This document shows positions 45,704 through 54,983 of a DNA stretch of 64,000 nt, one piece after another. Under the pieces are notes generated by a model. That model was not told where the DNA came from. It saw only the letters and a program-made list of their open reading frames with translations, and did no database searches. Position numbers and translations under genes: made by a program. Source of the DNA: Streptomyces sp. Edi2. Lineage in GTDB: Bacteria; Actinomycetota; Actinomycetes; Streptomycetales; Streptomycetaceae. The DNA is taken from contig NZ_JBEJGX010000003.1 of assembly GCF_040253635.1 (NCBI RefSeq), positions 3,906,001 through 3,970,000 of the forward strand, given 5' to 3'. The number at the start of each line of letters is the position of its first letter. Positions within the stretch are counted from its first letter, which is position 1.

Positions 45704-46372
45704 ATGCGCATTGTCATCGCAGGTGGACATGGTCAGATCGCGCTGCGGCTGGAGCGGTTGCTCGCCGGGCGCGGGGACGAGGTCGCGGGCATCGTCCGCC
45801 GGCCGGAGCAGGCCGGCGATTTGCTGGCCGCGGGCGCCGAGCCGGTGGTCTGCGACCTGGAGTCGGCGTCGGTGGAGGACGTCGCCCGGCACATGGAAGG
45901 CGCCGACGCGGCCGTCTTCGCGGCGGGTGCGGGGCCGGGCAGCGGCAGCGAGCGCAAGGAGTCGGTGGACCGCGGCGCGGCGCGGCTCTTCGCGGACGCG
46001 GCCGAGGCCGCGGGCGTACGGCGTTTCCTCGTCATCTCCTCCATGGGCGCGGACCGCGAGCCCCCCGAGGGCACCGACCCGGTCTTCGCGGCCTACCTGC
46101 GGGCCAAGGCCGCCGCCGATGCGGACATCCGGTCCCGGGCCGGCCTGGACTGGACGATCCTGCGGCCGGGCATGCTGACGAACGACCCCGGCCCCGGCCT
46201 GGTGACGCTGGCCGACGCGACCGGCCGCGGCCCCGTCCCGCGCGACGATGTCGCCGCCACCCTGATGGCACTCCTCGACGAACCGGGCACGATCGGCAAG
46301 ACGTTGGAGCTGATCGCCGGGGATGTGCCGGTGGTGGACGCGGTGCGGGCGGTGTCGGCGGCGCAGCGGTAG
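45704..46372 (+). CDS. NAD(P)-binding protein, atypical SDR
   Basis: 222 residues. The N-terminal Rossmann motif is IVIAGGHGQIALRLERLL, followed by VISSMGAD and a LRPGMLTNDPG block typical of atypical short-chain dehydrogenases of the NmrA/YhfK type, which often lack catalytic tyrosine. Substrate unknown; it may be a redox sensor or epimerase-like protein. It lies 76 nt after the amidohydrolase-like gene on the same strand. Confidence 0.85.
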   Translation: MRIVIAGGHGQIALRLERLLAGRGDEVAGIVRRPEQAGDLLAAGAEPVVCDLESASVEDVARHMEGADAAVFAAGAGPGSGSERKESVDRGAARLFADAAEAAGVRRFLVISSMGADREPPEGTDPVFAAYLRAKAAADADIRSRAGLDWTILRPGMLTNDPGPGLVTLADATGRGPVPRDDVAATLMALLDEPGTIGKTLELIAGDVPVVDAVRAVSAAQR

Positions 46373-46402
46373 GACGGCTGCCGGGTGCCGAAGGACACAC
46401 CG

Positions 46403-46442
46403 GGCCCCGTTCCGCCCCGGCCCGTCGGCGCGGAACGGGGCC
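46403..46442 (+). terminator. Terminator after the SDR gene
   Basis: A perfect 13-bp stem (GGCCCCGTTCCGC / GCGGAACGGGGCC) with a 14-nt loop, 31 nt past the stop. Confidence 0.75.
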
Positions 46443-46520
46443 AGCTGTTCACTGCGGACCGGCTTGCGCTGCGGGCGCCGGCCCACGGCAGTCGCGGTGC
46501 CGTGCTCGACCGGGCGAAAG

Positions 46521-46560
46521 AAGCGTTCGGGAAGGAAGCGTTCGGGAAGGAAGTCTTCGG
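46521..46560 (+). repeat. 15-bp tandem repeat before a membrane-protein gene
   Basis: The unit AAGCGTTCGGGAAGG occurs twice exactly and a third time in part, ending three bases before the GTG at 46564. Each unit ends in a Shine-Dalgarno-like GGAAGGAAG. In one frame it encodes repeats of KEAFG. Confidence 0.8.
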
Positions 46561-46563
46561 ACA

Positions 46564-46896
46564 GTGACGACGACCACCCGCCCCGGAAATCCCGGTGGCC
46601 GACTGCTCATCGGCACCTTTGTGGGGGCATGTCTCCTGGTCACGGTGGAGGCGCCGCCGGCCTTCGTCACCCTGGTCCAGCTCATGCCCCGCGGCGAAGA
46701 GGCTGTCGAGTTCGACGCGGCGGCGGAGTTCGCGCTCCTCAGCAAGCTCGGCAACGGCTGGGCCGTGCTCTGCCTCGCCCTCACGCTTCCCTTCGTGAGG
46801 ACACGGAGGCTGCGCCCCTGGTGGTACGCGCCGCCCCTCGCCCTGCTCGCGGCGCTGACGGTACGGCTCGTCGTGTTCCCGCCGTACGGAAGCTGA
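46564..46896 (+). CDS. Small membrane protein, unknown
   Basis: 110 residues from GTG 46564, preceded by repeated GGAAGGAAG. Three hydrophobic segments are visible: LLIGTFVGACLLVTV, NGWAVLCLALTLPF and WYAPPLALLAALTVRLVVF. The sequence between them is acidic (RGEEAVEFDAAAEF). I recognise no family. A terminator lies shortly after the stop. The start overlaps by four bases (GTGA) the end of a possible 60-codon frame starting at 46385. Confidence 0.65.
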   Translation: MTTTTRPGNPGGRLLIGTFVGACLLVTVEAPPAFVTLVQLMPRGEEAVEFDAAAEFALLSKLGNGWAVLCLALTLPFVRTRRLRPWWYAPPLALLAALTVRLVVFPPYGS

Positions 46897-46943
46897 CCCG
46901 GCGCGCGGAACGCAAGGCCGGCCGCGCCCGAAGACGCATGGCA

Positions 46944-46984
46944 AAAGGCCCTTGGCCTGCGATAGTCGCAGGCCAAGGGCCTTT
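46944..46984. terminator. Very strong bidirectional terminator
   Basis: A perfect 19-bp stem with a 3-nt TAG loop: AAAGGCCCTTGGCCTGCGA and its complement. It lies between the membrane-protein gene (plus) and tRNA-Tyr (minus) and has A/T at its outer ends in both directions. Confidence 0.9.
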
Positions 46985-46992
46985 GCTTCCTG

Positions 46993-47074
46993 TGGCGGCG
47001 CCAGGATTCGAACCTGGGAAGGCTGAGCCGGCAGATTTACAGTCTGCTCCCTTTGGCCGCTCGGGCACACCGCC
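46993..47074 (-). tRNA. tRNA-Tyr (GTA)
   Basis: 82-nt class II tRNA with a long variable arm: acceptor GGCGGTG/CGCCGCC, anticodon stem CAGA/TCTG around loop CTGTAAA, anticodon GTA. No CCA is encoded. The strong terminator follows at once. Confidence 0.93.
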
Positions 47075-47264
47075 AAGGTTTGCTGCCGGGAGACCCGCTG
47101 TGGGGCGGCGCTCCGTGGCAACGACGTAAACCATACCCGATGGCTGGGGGTGGTTCGCCACTCGATTCGGGAGCGCTGGATCTTGGCCGGGTGGCTAGGC
47201 TTGGCAGGCGGGCCCGGGAAGGGCCGCAGCCCTGACGGATCTACGTACGAGGAGCCAACTCAAC

Positions 47265-47753
47265 ATGGCCGACTCCAGTTTCGACATCGTCTCGAAGGTA
47301 GAGCGGCAGGAGGTCGACAACGCCCTCAACCAGGCCGCCAAGGAGATCTCGCAGCGCTACGACTTCAAGGGCGTGGGCGCGTCGATCGAGTGGTCGGGCG
47401 AGAAGATCGAGATGCGGGCCAACGCCGAGGAGCGGGTGAAGGCCGTGCTCGACATCTTCCAGTCCAAGCTGGTCAAGCGCGGGATCTCGCTGAAGGCGCT
47501 GGACGCCGGTGAGCCGCAGGCCTCGGGCAAGGAGTACAAGATCTTCGCCTCGATCGAGGAGGGGATCTCGCAGGACAACGCCAAGAAGGTCGCCAAGATC
47601 ATCCGCGACGAGGGCCCGAAGGGCGTCAAGGCGCAGGTGCAGGGCGACGAGCTGCGGGTCAGCTCGAAGAGCCGGGACGACCTGCAGGCGGTGCAGCAGC
47701 TACTCAAGGGCAAGGACCTGGACTTCGCCCTGCAGTTCGTGAACTACCGGTAG
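47265..47753 (+). CDS. YajQ family nucleotide-binding protein
   Basis: 162 residues of the YajQ (UPF0234) family: [32 protein letters not shown] and the C-terminal [12 protein letters not shown]. Family members bind nucleotides; in Xanthomonas a YajQ protein binds cyclic di-GMP. The role here is unproven. ATG start with GAGGAG about eleven bases upstream. It converges on yccF. Confidence 0.92.
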   Translation: MADSSFDIVSKVERQEVDNALNQAAKEISQRYDFKGVGASIEWSGEKIEMRANAEERVKAVLDIFQSKLVKRGISLKALDAGEPQASGKEYKIFASIEEGISQDNAKKVAKIIRDEGPKGVKAQVQGDELRVSSKSRDDLQAVQQLLKGKDLDFALQFVNYR

Positions 47754-47794
47754 CAGCCCGGCTTTCGGGTGCCACGGGATGGGGCGGCGCGTTT

Positions 47795-47833
47795 CGGCGT
47801 GCCGCCCCACCGATGTGTCGGGGCGGCACGCCG
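47795..47833 (+). terminator. Terminator after the yajQ gene
   Basis: A perfect 14-bp stem (CGGCGTGCCGCCCC / GGGGCGGCACGCCG) with an 11-nt loop, 42 nt past the stop. Confidence 0.88.
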
Positions 47834-47844
47834 AGGAGCGGCAC

Positions 47845-47871
47845 GCCTGCCCGGGCGGTCCCCGGGCAGGC
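47845..47871 (-). terminator. Terminator after the yccF gene
   Basis: A perfect 11-bp stem (GCCTGCCCGGG / CCCGGGCAGGC) with a 5-nt loop, 14 nt past the yccF stop. It is back to back with the terminator at 47795. Confidence 0.85.
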
Positions 47872-47884
47872 GCTCAGCAGGCTG

Positions 47885-48277
47885 TCAGCGGGCGGCGAAC
47901 GGCTCGTCGGTGGGGACGATGTCGCGGCCCAGGGGCATCAGGGAGACCGGGATCATCTTGAAGTTGGCGATGCCGAAGGGGATCCCGATGATCGTCACGC
48001 ACAGGGCGATGCCGGTGATGATGTGGCCCAGAGCCAGCCACCAGCCCGCGAAGATGATCCAGATGACATTGCCGATCGCCGATCCGGCGCCGGCGTCGTC
48101 GCGTACGACCGTCGTCCGGCCGAAGGGCCACAGGGCGTAGCCCGCGATCCGGAAGGACGCGATGCCGAACGGGATGGTGATGATCAGGATGCAGCAGATG
48201 ATGCCCGCGAAGACGTAGCCGAGCGCCAGCCAGAAGCCGCTGAGGACCAGCCAGAGGACGTTGAGGATGAACTTCAT
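47885..48277 (-). CDS. YccF family membrane protein
   Basis: 130 residues with a duplicated hydrophobic unit: LVLSGFWLALGYVFAGIICC and IIFAGWWLALGHIITGIALC, each followed by an IPFGIA motif. The two-repeat YccF domain is clear; its function is unknown. ATG start with GGAAGG upstream. Confidence 0.92.
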   Translation of the reverse strand: MKFILNVLWLVLSGFWLALGYVFAGIICCILIITIPFGIASFRIAGYALWPFGRTTVVRDDAGAGSAIGNVIWIIFAGWWLALGHIITGIALCVTIIGIPFGIANFKMIPVSLMPLGRDIVPTDEPFAAR

Positions 48278-48409
48278 GATCAGCAGCCTTCCACGGGCAC
48301 GGCGGAGAATGTATCTGCCGTGCTAGACGCGCTGAGCCCGGTGAATCGTTGCGTTCATGATGCGCCGGGCGTCTGCTGACGGCCACCGGTCCCGGCGGAC
48401 GCGGCGGTG

Positions 48410-49270
48410 TCAGGGGCGGTGGCCCGCCATGTTTTCGAGGCGGGCGATCCGTTCGTCCATCGGGGGGTGGGTGGAGAAGAGCCGGGACAGGCCGCCGCCG
48501 CGGAACGGGTTGGCGATCATCATGTGGCCGGCGGTCTCCAGGCGCGGCTCGGGCGGGAGCGGGAGCTGCCGGGTTCCGGTCTCCAGCTTGCGCAGCGCGG
48601 AGGCCAGGGCCAGCGGGTCGCCGGTGAGCTGGGCGCCCGCGGCATCGGCCTCGTACTCGCGCGAGCGGCTGACGGCGAGCTGGATCAGCGAGGCCGCGAC
48701 CGGCCCGAGGATCATGATCAGCAGCATGCCGAAGAGGCCGGGGCCCTCGTCGTCGTCGGAGCGGCCCAGGGGAATCAGCCAGGCGAAGTTGACCAGGAAC
48801 ATCACGACGGAGGCCAGCGCGCCGGCGACGGAGGAGATCAGGATGTCGCGGTTGTAGACATGGCTGAGCTCATGGCCGATCACGCCGCGCAGCTCGCGTT
48901 CGTCGAGCAGCTGGAGGATGCCGTCGGTGCAGCAGACCGCGGCGTTGCGGGGGTTGCGGCCGGTGGCGAAGGCGTTGGGTGCCTGGGTCGGGGAGATGTA
49001 CAGGCGCGGCATGGGCTGGCGGGCCGCGGTGGAGAGCTCACGGACCATGCGGTAGAGCTGTGGCGCCTCGAACTCGCTGACCGGGCGGGCGCGCATCGCC
49101 CGCAGGGCCAGTTTGTCGCTGTTCCAGTAGGCGTAGGCGTTGGTGCCCAGGGCCACGACGACGGCGATGATCAGGCCCGTACGGCCGAACAGGCTGCCGA
49201 TGACGATGATGAGGGCGGACAGGCCCCCGAGGAGTACGGCGGTCCTGAGCCCGTTGTGCCGGCGGTGCAC
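48410..49270 (-). CDS. htpX: Membrane zinc protease HtpX
   Basis: 286 residues. Two membrane segments precede the zinc motif HELSH (H133, E134, H137), two more follow, and the third ligand glutamate lies in [11 protein letters not shown]. HtpX cuts misfolded membrane proteins and works with FtsH in stress. GTG start with GGAGGG upstream. A 9-bp perfect inverted repeat lies about 50-80 nt upstream of the start. Confidence 0.93.
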   Translation of the reverse strand: MHRRHNGLRTAVLLGGLSALIIVIGSLFGRTGLIIAVVVALGTNAYAYWNSDKLALRAMRARPVSEFEAPQLYRMVRELSTAARQPMPRLYISPTQAPNAFATGRNPRNAAVCCTDGILQLLDERELRGVIGHELSHVYNRDILISSVAGALASVVMFLVNFAWLIPLGRSDDDEGPGLFGMLLIMILGPVAASLIQLAVSRSREYEADAAGAQLTGDPLALASALRKLETGTRQLPLPPEPRLETAGHMMIANPFRGGGLSRLFSTHPPMDERIARLENMAGHRP

Positions 49271-49322
49271 GGTACGCCCTCCAAGCGGTGCGGCAGGGGA
49301 ACCCTGTGCTGCGTTTCTCCAC

Positions 49323-49350
49323 TGACCAGTGGACCCTTACTCACTGGTCA
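49323..49350. promoter_or_regulatory. Palindromic operator candidate upstream of htpX
   Basis: TGACCAGTG and CACTGGTCA are perfect complements separated by 10 nt. On the minus strand the right arm includes TTGACC, a good -35, so a bound repressor could block htpX transcription. The rest of the 284-nt htpX-nuoN gap is G-rich with no gene. Confidence 0.55.
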
Positions 49351-49484
49351 ACGCGAGATGAACGAGCCAGGTTCCCTTGTGCACCGGCGGCACACCGGGG
49401 AGGGCATGCGGGCGCGCCCGCCGGGGAGGGGCGCCGTAGGGGCGGGATGGAGGCCGGTGTGGGCGCCGTGGGGGCGTTGGTGCC

Positions 49485-49500
49485 CGCCCCCGTGGGGGCG
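49485..49500 (-). terminator. Possible terminator after nuoN
   Basis: CGCCCCC-GT-GGGGGCG forms a short strong stem about 55-70 nt past the nuoN stop. The surrounding DNA is G-rich with repeated GTGGGGGCG, so the assignment is uncertain. Confidence 0.35.
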
Positions 49501-49554
49501 CCGGTGTCCACCCGTGGGGCCGCCGGTGAGGGCTTCCGTGGGGCGGGTCGGCCG

Positions 49555-51132
49555 TTAGAGCAGTGCCCCGGAGGCGAAGCGCAGGACGAGCTGCGGGGCG
49601 CCGGAGAGGGCGATGCCGAGGACGGCGGCGAGTCCGATGGCGGTGGCCAGGGGGGCCGGGACCGCGGTGCGGGCCGGGTGGCCCGCGGGGGCGGGGGTTC
49701 CGCCGGCCCCTGCCGTATCGCCGGTGCTCGCGGCTTCCCCGGTGCTCGCGGTTTCCTCTGCTCCCCGGAAGAGGACCGTGGTCCACTGCAGGTAGTAGTA
49801 GAGCGCGATCACGACATTGACGGCCATGATCACGGCGAGCCAGGCCAGCCCCGCGTCGACGGCCGCGGAGAAGACCGTGACCTTGGCGAACAGGCCGATG
49901 ATGCCGGGCGGCAGTCCGGCGAGGCAGAGCAGGAAGAAGCCGAGGGCGAGCGCCACGACGGGCCGCTGGTGGTACAGGCCCCGGTAGTCGGTGATGCGGC
50001 CCGCGGGGCTGGTGCGGGCCACCAGGGCGGCGACGGCGAAGGCGCCGAGGTTCACGGCCGCGTACATCAGGGCGTAGGCGACGGTGGAGCCGATGGCGTG
50101 CCCCGGGTCGTGGGCGTAACCCGCCGCGGCGATCGGGACCAGGAGGTAGCCGGCCTGGCCCACCGAGGACCAGGCGAGCAGGCGTACGGCGCTGTGCGCG
50201 CGGCGGGGGTCCTGGCGCAGGGCCGCGACGTTGCCGACGGTCATGGTGAGTGCGGCGAGGACGGCCAGTGCCGGGCCCCAGACGTTCGCGTACGAGGGGA
50301 AGCCCCGGACGGTGACGAGGATCAGGCCGGAGAAGCCGACGGCCTTGCCCACCACGGAGAGGTAGCCGGCGATGGGCAGCGGCGCGCCGACGTAGGTGTC
50401 CGGCACCCAGAAGTGGAAGGGGGCGGCGGCCGTCTTGAAGGCGAAGCCGACCAGGGTGAGGGCGACGCCGGCGCTTGCCAGGGTGGCCAGCCGCGGGTCG
50501 GGGAGGTCGGTGAGGGCGTGGGCCACCCGGGAGAGGTGCAGGCTGCCGGTGGCCGCGTAGAGGAAGCTCACGCCGAGCAGCATCACGGCGGTGGCGGCCA
50601 CCGAGGACAGGAAGAACTTGAGGGCGGCCTCGGAGGAGAGCCGGTCGCCGCGCCGCAGGCCGACCAGCGCGAAGGCGGGCAGGGAGGCGACTTCGAGGGC
50701 GATGACCAGGGTGGCGAGGTCGCGGGAGGCGGGCAGCAGGGCGGCGCCTGCCGCCGAGGAGAGCAGCAGGAACCAGTACTCGCCGGCGGGCAGGTCCTGG
50801 TCCTTGAGGGTGTCGATGGACAGCAGGGCGGTCAGCAGCGCCCCGCCGAGCACCAGGAACTGGATGACCAGGGCGAACGGGTCGGCCGCATAGCTGCACA
50901 CGTCCGGGTGGGCGGGCAGGCAGAAGGTGCGGCGGTCGCCGTCCAGGAGGGGCAGCAGGGACAGCGCGGCGAGCGCCAGGCCCGCGGTCGCGATCCACCC
51001 CAGCAACGGCTTGCGGGCCGCCGGGAGGAAGAGGTCGGCGACGAGGATCACCAGGGCGACGGCCGCGGCGAGGGTGGGCGGCGCGAGGGCGAGCCAGTCG
51101 ACGGACTGGACCAGAGAAGTCGCCGTGCTCAT
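49555..51132 (-). CDS. nuoN: NADH dehydrogenase-like subunit N
   Basis: 525 residues with about 14 membrane helices. The conserved lysine lies in FAFKTAAAPFHFWVPDTYVG, and a glutamate in LEVASLPAF is typical of antiporter-like subunits. Last gene of the reduced complex I operon. The ATG overlaps the nuoM TGA (TGATG); a GTG one codon earlier is possible. Confidence 0.94.
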   Translation of the reverse strand: MSTATSLVQSVDWLALAPPTLAAAVALVILVADLFLPAARKPLLGWIATAGLALAALSLLPLLDGDRRTFCLPAHPDVCSYAADPFALVIQFLVLGGALLTALLSIDTLKDQDLPAGEYWFLLLSSAAGAALLPASRDLATLVIALEVASLPAFALVGLRRGDRLSSEAALKFFLSSVAATAVMLLGVSFLYAATGSLHLSRVAHALTDLPDPRLATLASAGVALTLVGFAFKTAAAPFHFWVPDTYVGAPLPIAGYLSVVGKAVGFSGLILVTVRGFPSYANVWGPALAVLAALTMTVGNVAALRQDPRRAHSAVRLLAWSSVGQAGYLLVPIAAAGYAHDPGHAIGSTVAYALMYAAVNLGAFAVAALVARTSPAGRITDYRGLYHQRPVVALALGFFLLCLAGLPPGIIGLFAKVTVFSAAVDAGLAWLAVIMAVNVVIALYYYLQWTTVLFRGAEETASTGEAASTGDTAGAGGTPAPAGHPARTAVPAPLATAIGLAAVLGIALSGAPQLVLRFASGALL

Positions 51133-52829
51133 CACTTACCGCCTCCGAGGAGCTGCTGGACGGCCGGGTCGGTGAGGCCGAGGAGGGCTGCGGGCCACAG
51201 TCCGGCGAGGACGGTGAGGACGGCGAGGGGGGTCCAGGCCGCGTACTCGTAGCGCGCGATGTCGGGGATGACGGGGGCCGGTACGGCCGGGGCCGTGGTG
51301 GCCGCTTCGGCCGCCGTCGCGATGCCCTCCTCGACGGCCGGGGCGGGTTCCACGGCCGCCGGGGTGCCGCCCATGCAGACACGGCGGACGACGAGCAGCA
51401 GGTAGGCGGCGGTCAGCAGGGTGCCGAGGCCGGCCAGCGCCATGAACGTCAGGAAGGCGGGGCGGCTGAGGCCGGCGGCCGGCCGGAAGGCGCCGAACAT
51501 CGCCAGCATCTCGCCCCAGAAACCGGCCAGCCCGGGGAGGCCCAGCGAGGCGACCGCCCCGAAGGCGAGCAGGCCGCCGAAGCGGGGGGCCTTGCCGTAG
51601 AGGGCGGCGCCGGTGCCGTACGGGAGGGGCGCGGCGGAGCCGCTCGTTGAGGGGCGGTGGTCGGGCGACGGGCGGGACAGGGTGTCGAGGTCGGTGCTGC
51701 CGTAGCGGTCCTTGAGGGCGCCGACCAGGAAGAAGAGCAGGCCGGTGATGAGGCCGTGGGCGATGTTGGCGAAGAGCGCGCCGTTGACGCCGGTGGGGGT
51801 CATGCTGGCGATGCCGAGCAGGACGAAGCCCATGTGGCCGACGGAGCTGTAGGCGATCAGGCGCTTGAGGTCGCCCCCCGCGCCCTTGCGTACGAGGGCG
51901 AGGCAGGCGAGCGAGCCGTAGATGATGCCGATGGCGGCCAGCGCGGCGAGGTAGGGCGCGAAGGTGTGCATGCCCTCGGGGGTGATGGGCAGCGCGATCC
52001 GCACGAAGCCGTAGGTGCCCATCTTCAGCAGGACGCCGGCCAGCAGCACCGAGCCGACGGTGGGCGCCGCGGTGTGGGCGTCCGGCAGCCAGCTGTGCAG
52101 CGGCCACAGCGGGGACTTGACGGCCAGTCCGATGCCGATCGCGAGCACCGCCAGGAGCTGAACCGTGTGGCTGAGCTGGGCTTTCGGCCCGTTGTCAGTG
52201 GCGAGTGCCACCATGTCGAAGGTGCCGGATTTCACGCCGATGAGGAGGAGGCCGAGCAGCATCACGACGGAGCCGAGCAGCGTGTAGAGGATGAACTTCC
52301 AGGCCGCCGCCTGCTTTTCCGCGCCGCCCCAGCGGGCGATGAGGAAGTACATCGGGATGAGGACCATCTCGAAGGCGAGGAAGAACAGCATCAGGTCGAG
52401 GACGGCGAAGCTGGCGAGGGTGCCGGCTTCGAGAGTGAGCAGCAGGGCCACAAATGCCTTGGGGGACGGGCCCTTCGGCATGTGGAAGTAGCTGTAGAGC
52501 GCGCAGAGGAAGGTCAGCAGCGCGGTCAGGACGACAAGGGGGAGCGAGATGCCGTCGACGCCGAGGTGGATGCGGATGTCCAGCGCCGGGATCCAGCTGA
52601 TGTCGGTGGTGGCCTGCATACGGGCCGGGTGGTCGTGGTCGAAGCCGGCGGCCAGCGCGAGGGCGGCGGCGAGCACGACGCCGGTGACGGTCACGCCGTG
52701 GCGCAGCACGGCCTGGCCGGGGTTGCGGCCCTTGAGGCCGGGGGGCGCCGGGAGCAGGGCGCCGGCCGCGCCCAGCAGGGGGAGGACGACGACCGCCGCG
52801 AGGAGGTACTGCAAAGCGGTGGGGTTCAC
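51132..52829 (-). CDS. nuoM: NADH dehydrogenase-like subunit M
   Basis: 565 residues with about 14 helices. FEMVLIPMYFL holds the glutamate and AVKSPLWPLHSWLPDAH the lysine that form the proton path. A linker of about 30 residues around 370 is alanine/glycine rich. GTG start with AGGAGGG nine bases upstream, inside the end of the small ORF at 52833-52982. Confidence 0.95.
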   Translation of the reverse strand: MNPTALQYLLAAVVVLPLLGAAGALLPAPPGLKGRNPGQAVLRHGVTVTGVVLAAALALAAGFDHDHPARMQATTDISWIPALDIRIHLGVDGISLPLVVLTALLTFLCALYSYFHMPKGPSPKAFVALLLTLEAGTLASFAVLDLMLFFLAFEMVLIPMYFLIARWGGAEKQAAAWKFILYTLLGSVVMLLGLLLIGVKSGTFDMVALATDNGPKAQLSHTVQLLAVLAIGIGLAVKSPLWPLHSWLPDAHTAAPTVGSVLLAGVLLKMGTYGFVRIALPITPEGMHTFAPYLAALAAIGIIYGSLACLALVRKGAGGDLKRLIAYSSVGHMGFVLLGIASMTPTGVNGALFANIAHGLITGLLFFLVGALKDRYGSTDLDTLSRPSPDHRPSTSGSAAPLPYGTGAALYGKAPRFGGLLAFGAVASLGLPGLAGFWGEMLAMFGAFRPAAGLSRPAFLTFMALAGLGTLLTAAYLLLVVRRVCMGGTPAAVEPAPAVEEGIATAAEAATTAPAVPAPVIPDIARYEYAAWTPLAVLTVLAGLWPAALLGLTDPAVQQLLGGGK

Positions 52830-52832
52830 GGG

Positions 52833-52982
52833 TCAGGCCCTCCTGCGGGTTTCGGCTCCGGCGAGCCCGGCCACGAGGGGCGTCGGCTGGGGGTGCGGGG
52901 TGCGGCCATCAGGGGTGCGGGCGCCAGGGGTGCGGCCATCGGGCGTACGTGCACCAGGGGTGTGCGGCATAGGCATCGGCAT
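52833..52982 (-). CDS. 49-codon repeat ORF between nuoL and nuoM
   Basis: Read directly from the minus strand: ATG at 52982, stop TGA at 52835-52833. It is separated by CCC from the nuoL stop (TGA-CCC-ATG) and by CCC from the nuoM start (TGA-CCC-GTG). The product starts MPMPMPH, has two exact copies of TPGARTPDGR, and ends LVAGLAGAETRRRA. Third positions are about 78 percent G/C, lower than nuo genes but coding-like. The nuoM Shine-Dalgarno lies in its last codons, so translation would be coupled. No known family. It may be a translated peptide, a spacer that evolved to keep coupling, or a repeat expansion. Confidence 0.5.
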   Translation of the reverse strand: MPMPMPHTPGARTPDGRTPGARTPDGRTPHPQPTPLVAGLAGAETRRRA

Positions 52983-52985
52983 GGG

Positions 52986-54983
52986 TCAGGCTCCCGTGCC
53001 CGTGGCGACGAGGACGGCGGCGACGGCCAGGACGAGCGAGCCCGCGAGCAGCGCGGCGAGGTAGGTCTGCACGTTTCCGGTCTGGGCGCGGCGGACCGCG
53101 GCGCCCAGCAGGCGGGGGGCGGCGCCCGCGCCGCGGACGTAGGTGTCGACGACCGCGCGGTCGAGGAAGCGGACGAGCGTGGCCGCGGCGCGTACGGGCC
53201 GGACGAAGAGGGCGGAGTAGACGGCGTCGAGGTGGAAGCCGACCGCCGCATGACGCTGCAGCGGGCCCAGGAGGAGGCGGCCGGGGTCGGCCGGGTCCGG
53301 GGCGGCGGCGTTGTCGCCGTAGGCCGGGGCGTGGGTGTCGATGGCCACCTCCTCGGCGAGCGCGGGGGTGGCGTCCGGAGCGGCGACGACCGCGCCGAGG
53401 GGGATGCGGGCGGCGAGCGCGGTGGTGTGCCGCCAGGCCGCATAGGTGACCAGGCCGCCGACGAGGGCGGTACCGGTGCCCAGGACGGAGGTGGTCAGGG
53501 TCGGCGCGAGCGAACGCCCGTCGAACCAGCCGGGCAGGAAGGGGGCGGCGAGGCCGAGCGCGACGGTCGGGAGGAAAAGCACCCACAGGACGGCGTTCAT
53601 GGCGACCGGCTGCGGGCCGTGGGCGGGGGCTTCGGCGCCCTTGCCCTTGAAGACCAGCAGCCACAGGCGGGTGGCGTAGGCCGCGGTGAGGAGGGCGGTC
53701 AGCAGTCCGGAGACCAGCACGGTCCAGCCGGCCGCGCCGGGGATGCCGTGCGCATGGCCGGTGGCGGCGTGTTCGGCGGCGCCCAGGACGGCTTCCTTGG
53801 AGAAGAAGCCGGCGAACGGCGGGATCGCGGCGAGCGCCAGCAGCGCCACGGTGACCGTCCAGTAGGCGTCCGGGATGCGCCGGGCCAGGCCGCTCATCCG
53901 GGACATGGCGGCCAGCGAGTTGGTGCCGGCGGCGTGGATGATCACGCCGGCGCCGAGGAAGAGGAGGGCCTTGAACGCACCGTGCGAGATGAGGTGGAAG
54001 ACGGCGGCACCGCGGTCGCCGACGGCCAGGGCGCCGAGCATGTAGCCGAGCTGTCCGACCGTCGAATAGGCCAGCACACGCTTGATGTCGTCCTGGGCCA
54101 GTGCGGCCAGCCCCGAGCCGACCATGGTGAGCGCGGCCATGACGGCGAGCACGACCAGCGCGGCCGCGGAGGCGGCGAAGACGGGGAGGAGACGGGCCAC
54201 GAGATAGACACCGGCCGCCACCATCGTCGCGGCGTGGATCAGCGCCGAGACGGGCGTCGGGCCGGCCATCGCGTCGGGGAGCCAGGTGTGCAGCGGGAAC
54301 TGCGCCGACTTGCCCGCGACACCGGCCAGCAGCAGCAGCGCGATCAGCGTCGGATGGTCCAGGCCGCCGGCGGCGACGGAGCCGAGGATGCCGGTGATCC
54401 GGAAGGTCCCGGCATCGGCGGCCAGCGCGAAGATGCCGAAGAGGAAGGGGACGTCGCCGAGCTTGGTGACGAGGAAGGCCTTGAGGGAGGCGGCGCGGGC
54501 GGCCTCGGTCTCCCAGTAGTGGCCGACGAGGAAGTAGGAGCAGATGCCCATGACTTCCCAGCCGACCAGCAGCAGCATCAGGTCGCCGGTGTAGACGACC
54601 AGCAGCATCGCGGAGGTGAAGAGCGAGACCAGCGCCGCGTAGGAGGGGTAGCGCGGGTCGTCGCGCAGATAGCCGGTGGAGTAGATCTGCACACAGGTCG
54701 CCACGACGCCGACCAGGACGGCGATCAGCGCGGCGAAGCCGTCGATGTGCAGGGCCAGGTCGATGGGGATCGAGCCGGTCGGGGTGAGCTCGGTGGCGAT
54801 GTCGGTGGCCGGCCCTGTGCCCTGTCCGAGGGCGACGGCCACGGTGAGCGCGGCCGCGGCCAGCGTCGGCAGCACGGCCAGCGGCCGGACGAAGCCGGGC
54901 GCCCGCCGGCCCAGGAGGAGACCGGCGACGGCCCCGAGGAAGGGCAGGAGGGGAACGAGAACGGCGGTGGTGGTGAGGGTCAC
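52986..54983 (-). CDS. nuoL: NADH dehydrogenase-like subunit L
   Basis: 665 residues with about 16 helices. [14 protein letters not shown] carries the conserved glutamate and [17 protein letters not shown] the lysine. The C-terminal part contains the long amphipathic connection region. GTG start overlapping the nuoK stop by four bases (GTGA). Confidence 0.95.
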   Translation of the reverse strand: MTLTTTAVLVPLLPFLGAVAGLLLGRRAPGFVRPLAVLPTLAAAALTVAVALGQGTGPATDIATELTPTGSIPIDLALHIDGFAALIAVLVGVVATCVQIYSTGYLRDDPRYPSYAALVSLFTSAMLLVVYTGDLMLLLVGWEVMGICSYFLVGHYWETEAARAASLKAFLVTKLGDVPFLFGIFALAADAGTFRITGILGSVAAGGLDHPTLIALLLLAGVAGKSAQFPLHTWLPDAMAGPTPVSALIHAATMVAAGVYLVARLLPVFAASAAALVVLAVMAALTMVGSGLAALAQDDIKRVLAYSTVGQLGYMLGALAVGDRGAAVFHLISHGAFKALLFLGAGVIIHAAGTNSLAAMSRMSGLARRIPDAYWTVTVALLALAAIPPFAGFFSKEAVLGAAEHAATGHAHGIPGAAGWTVLVSGLLTALLTAAYATRLWLLVFKGKGAEAPAHGPQPVAMNAVLWVLFLPTVALGLAAPFLPGWFDGRSLAPTLTTSVLGTGTALVGGLVTYAAWRHTTALAARIPLGAVVAAPDATPALAEEVAIDTHAPAYGDNAAAPDPADPGRLLLGPLQRHAAVGFHLDAVYSALFVRPVRAAATLVRFLDRAVVDTYVRGAGAAPRLLGAAVRRAQTGNVQTYLAALLAGSLVLAVAAVLVATGTGA

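Noticed and set aside
48407..49558. 383-codon plus-strand frame opposite htpX
   Set aside because: Antisense shadow of htpX with low-complexity sequence.
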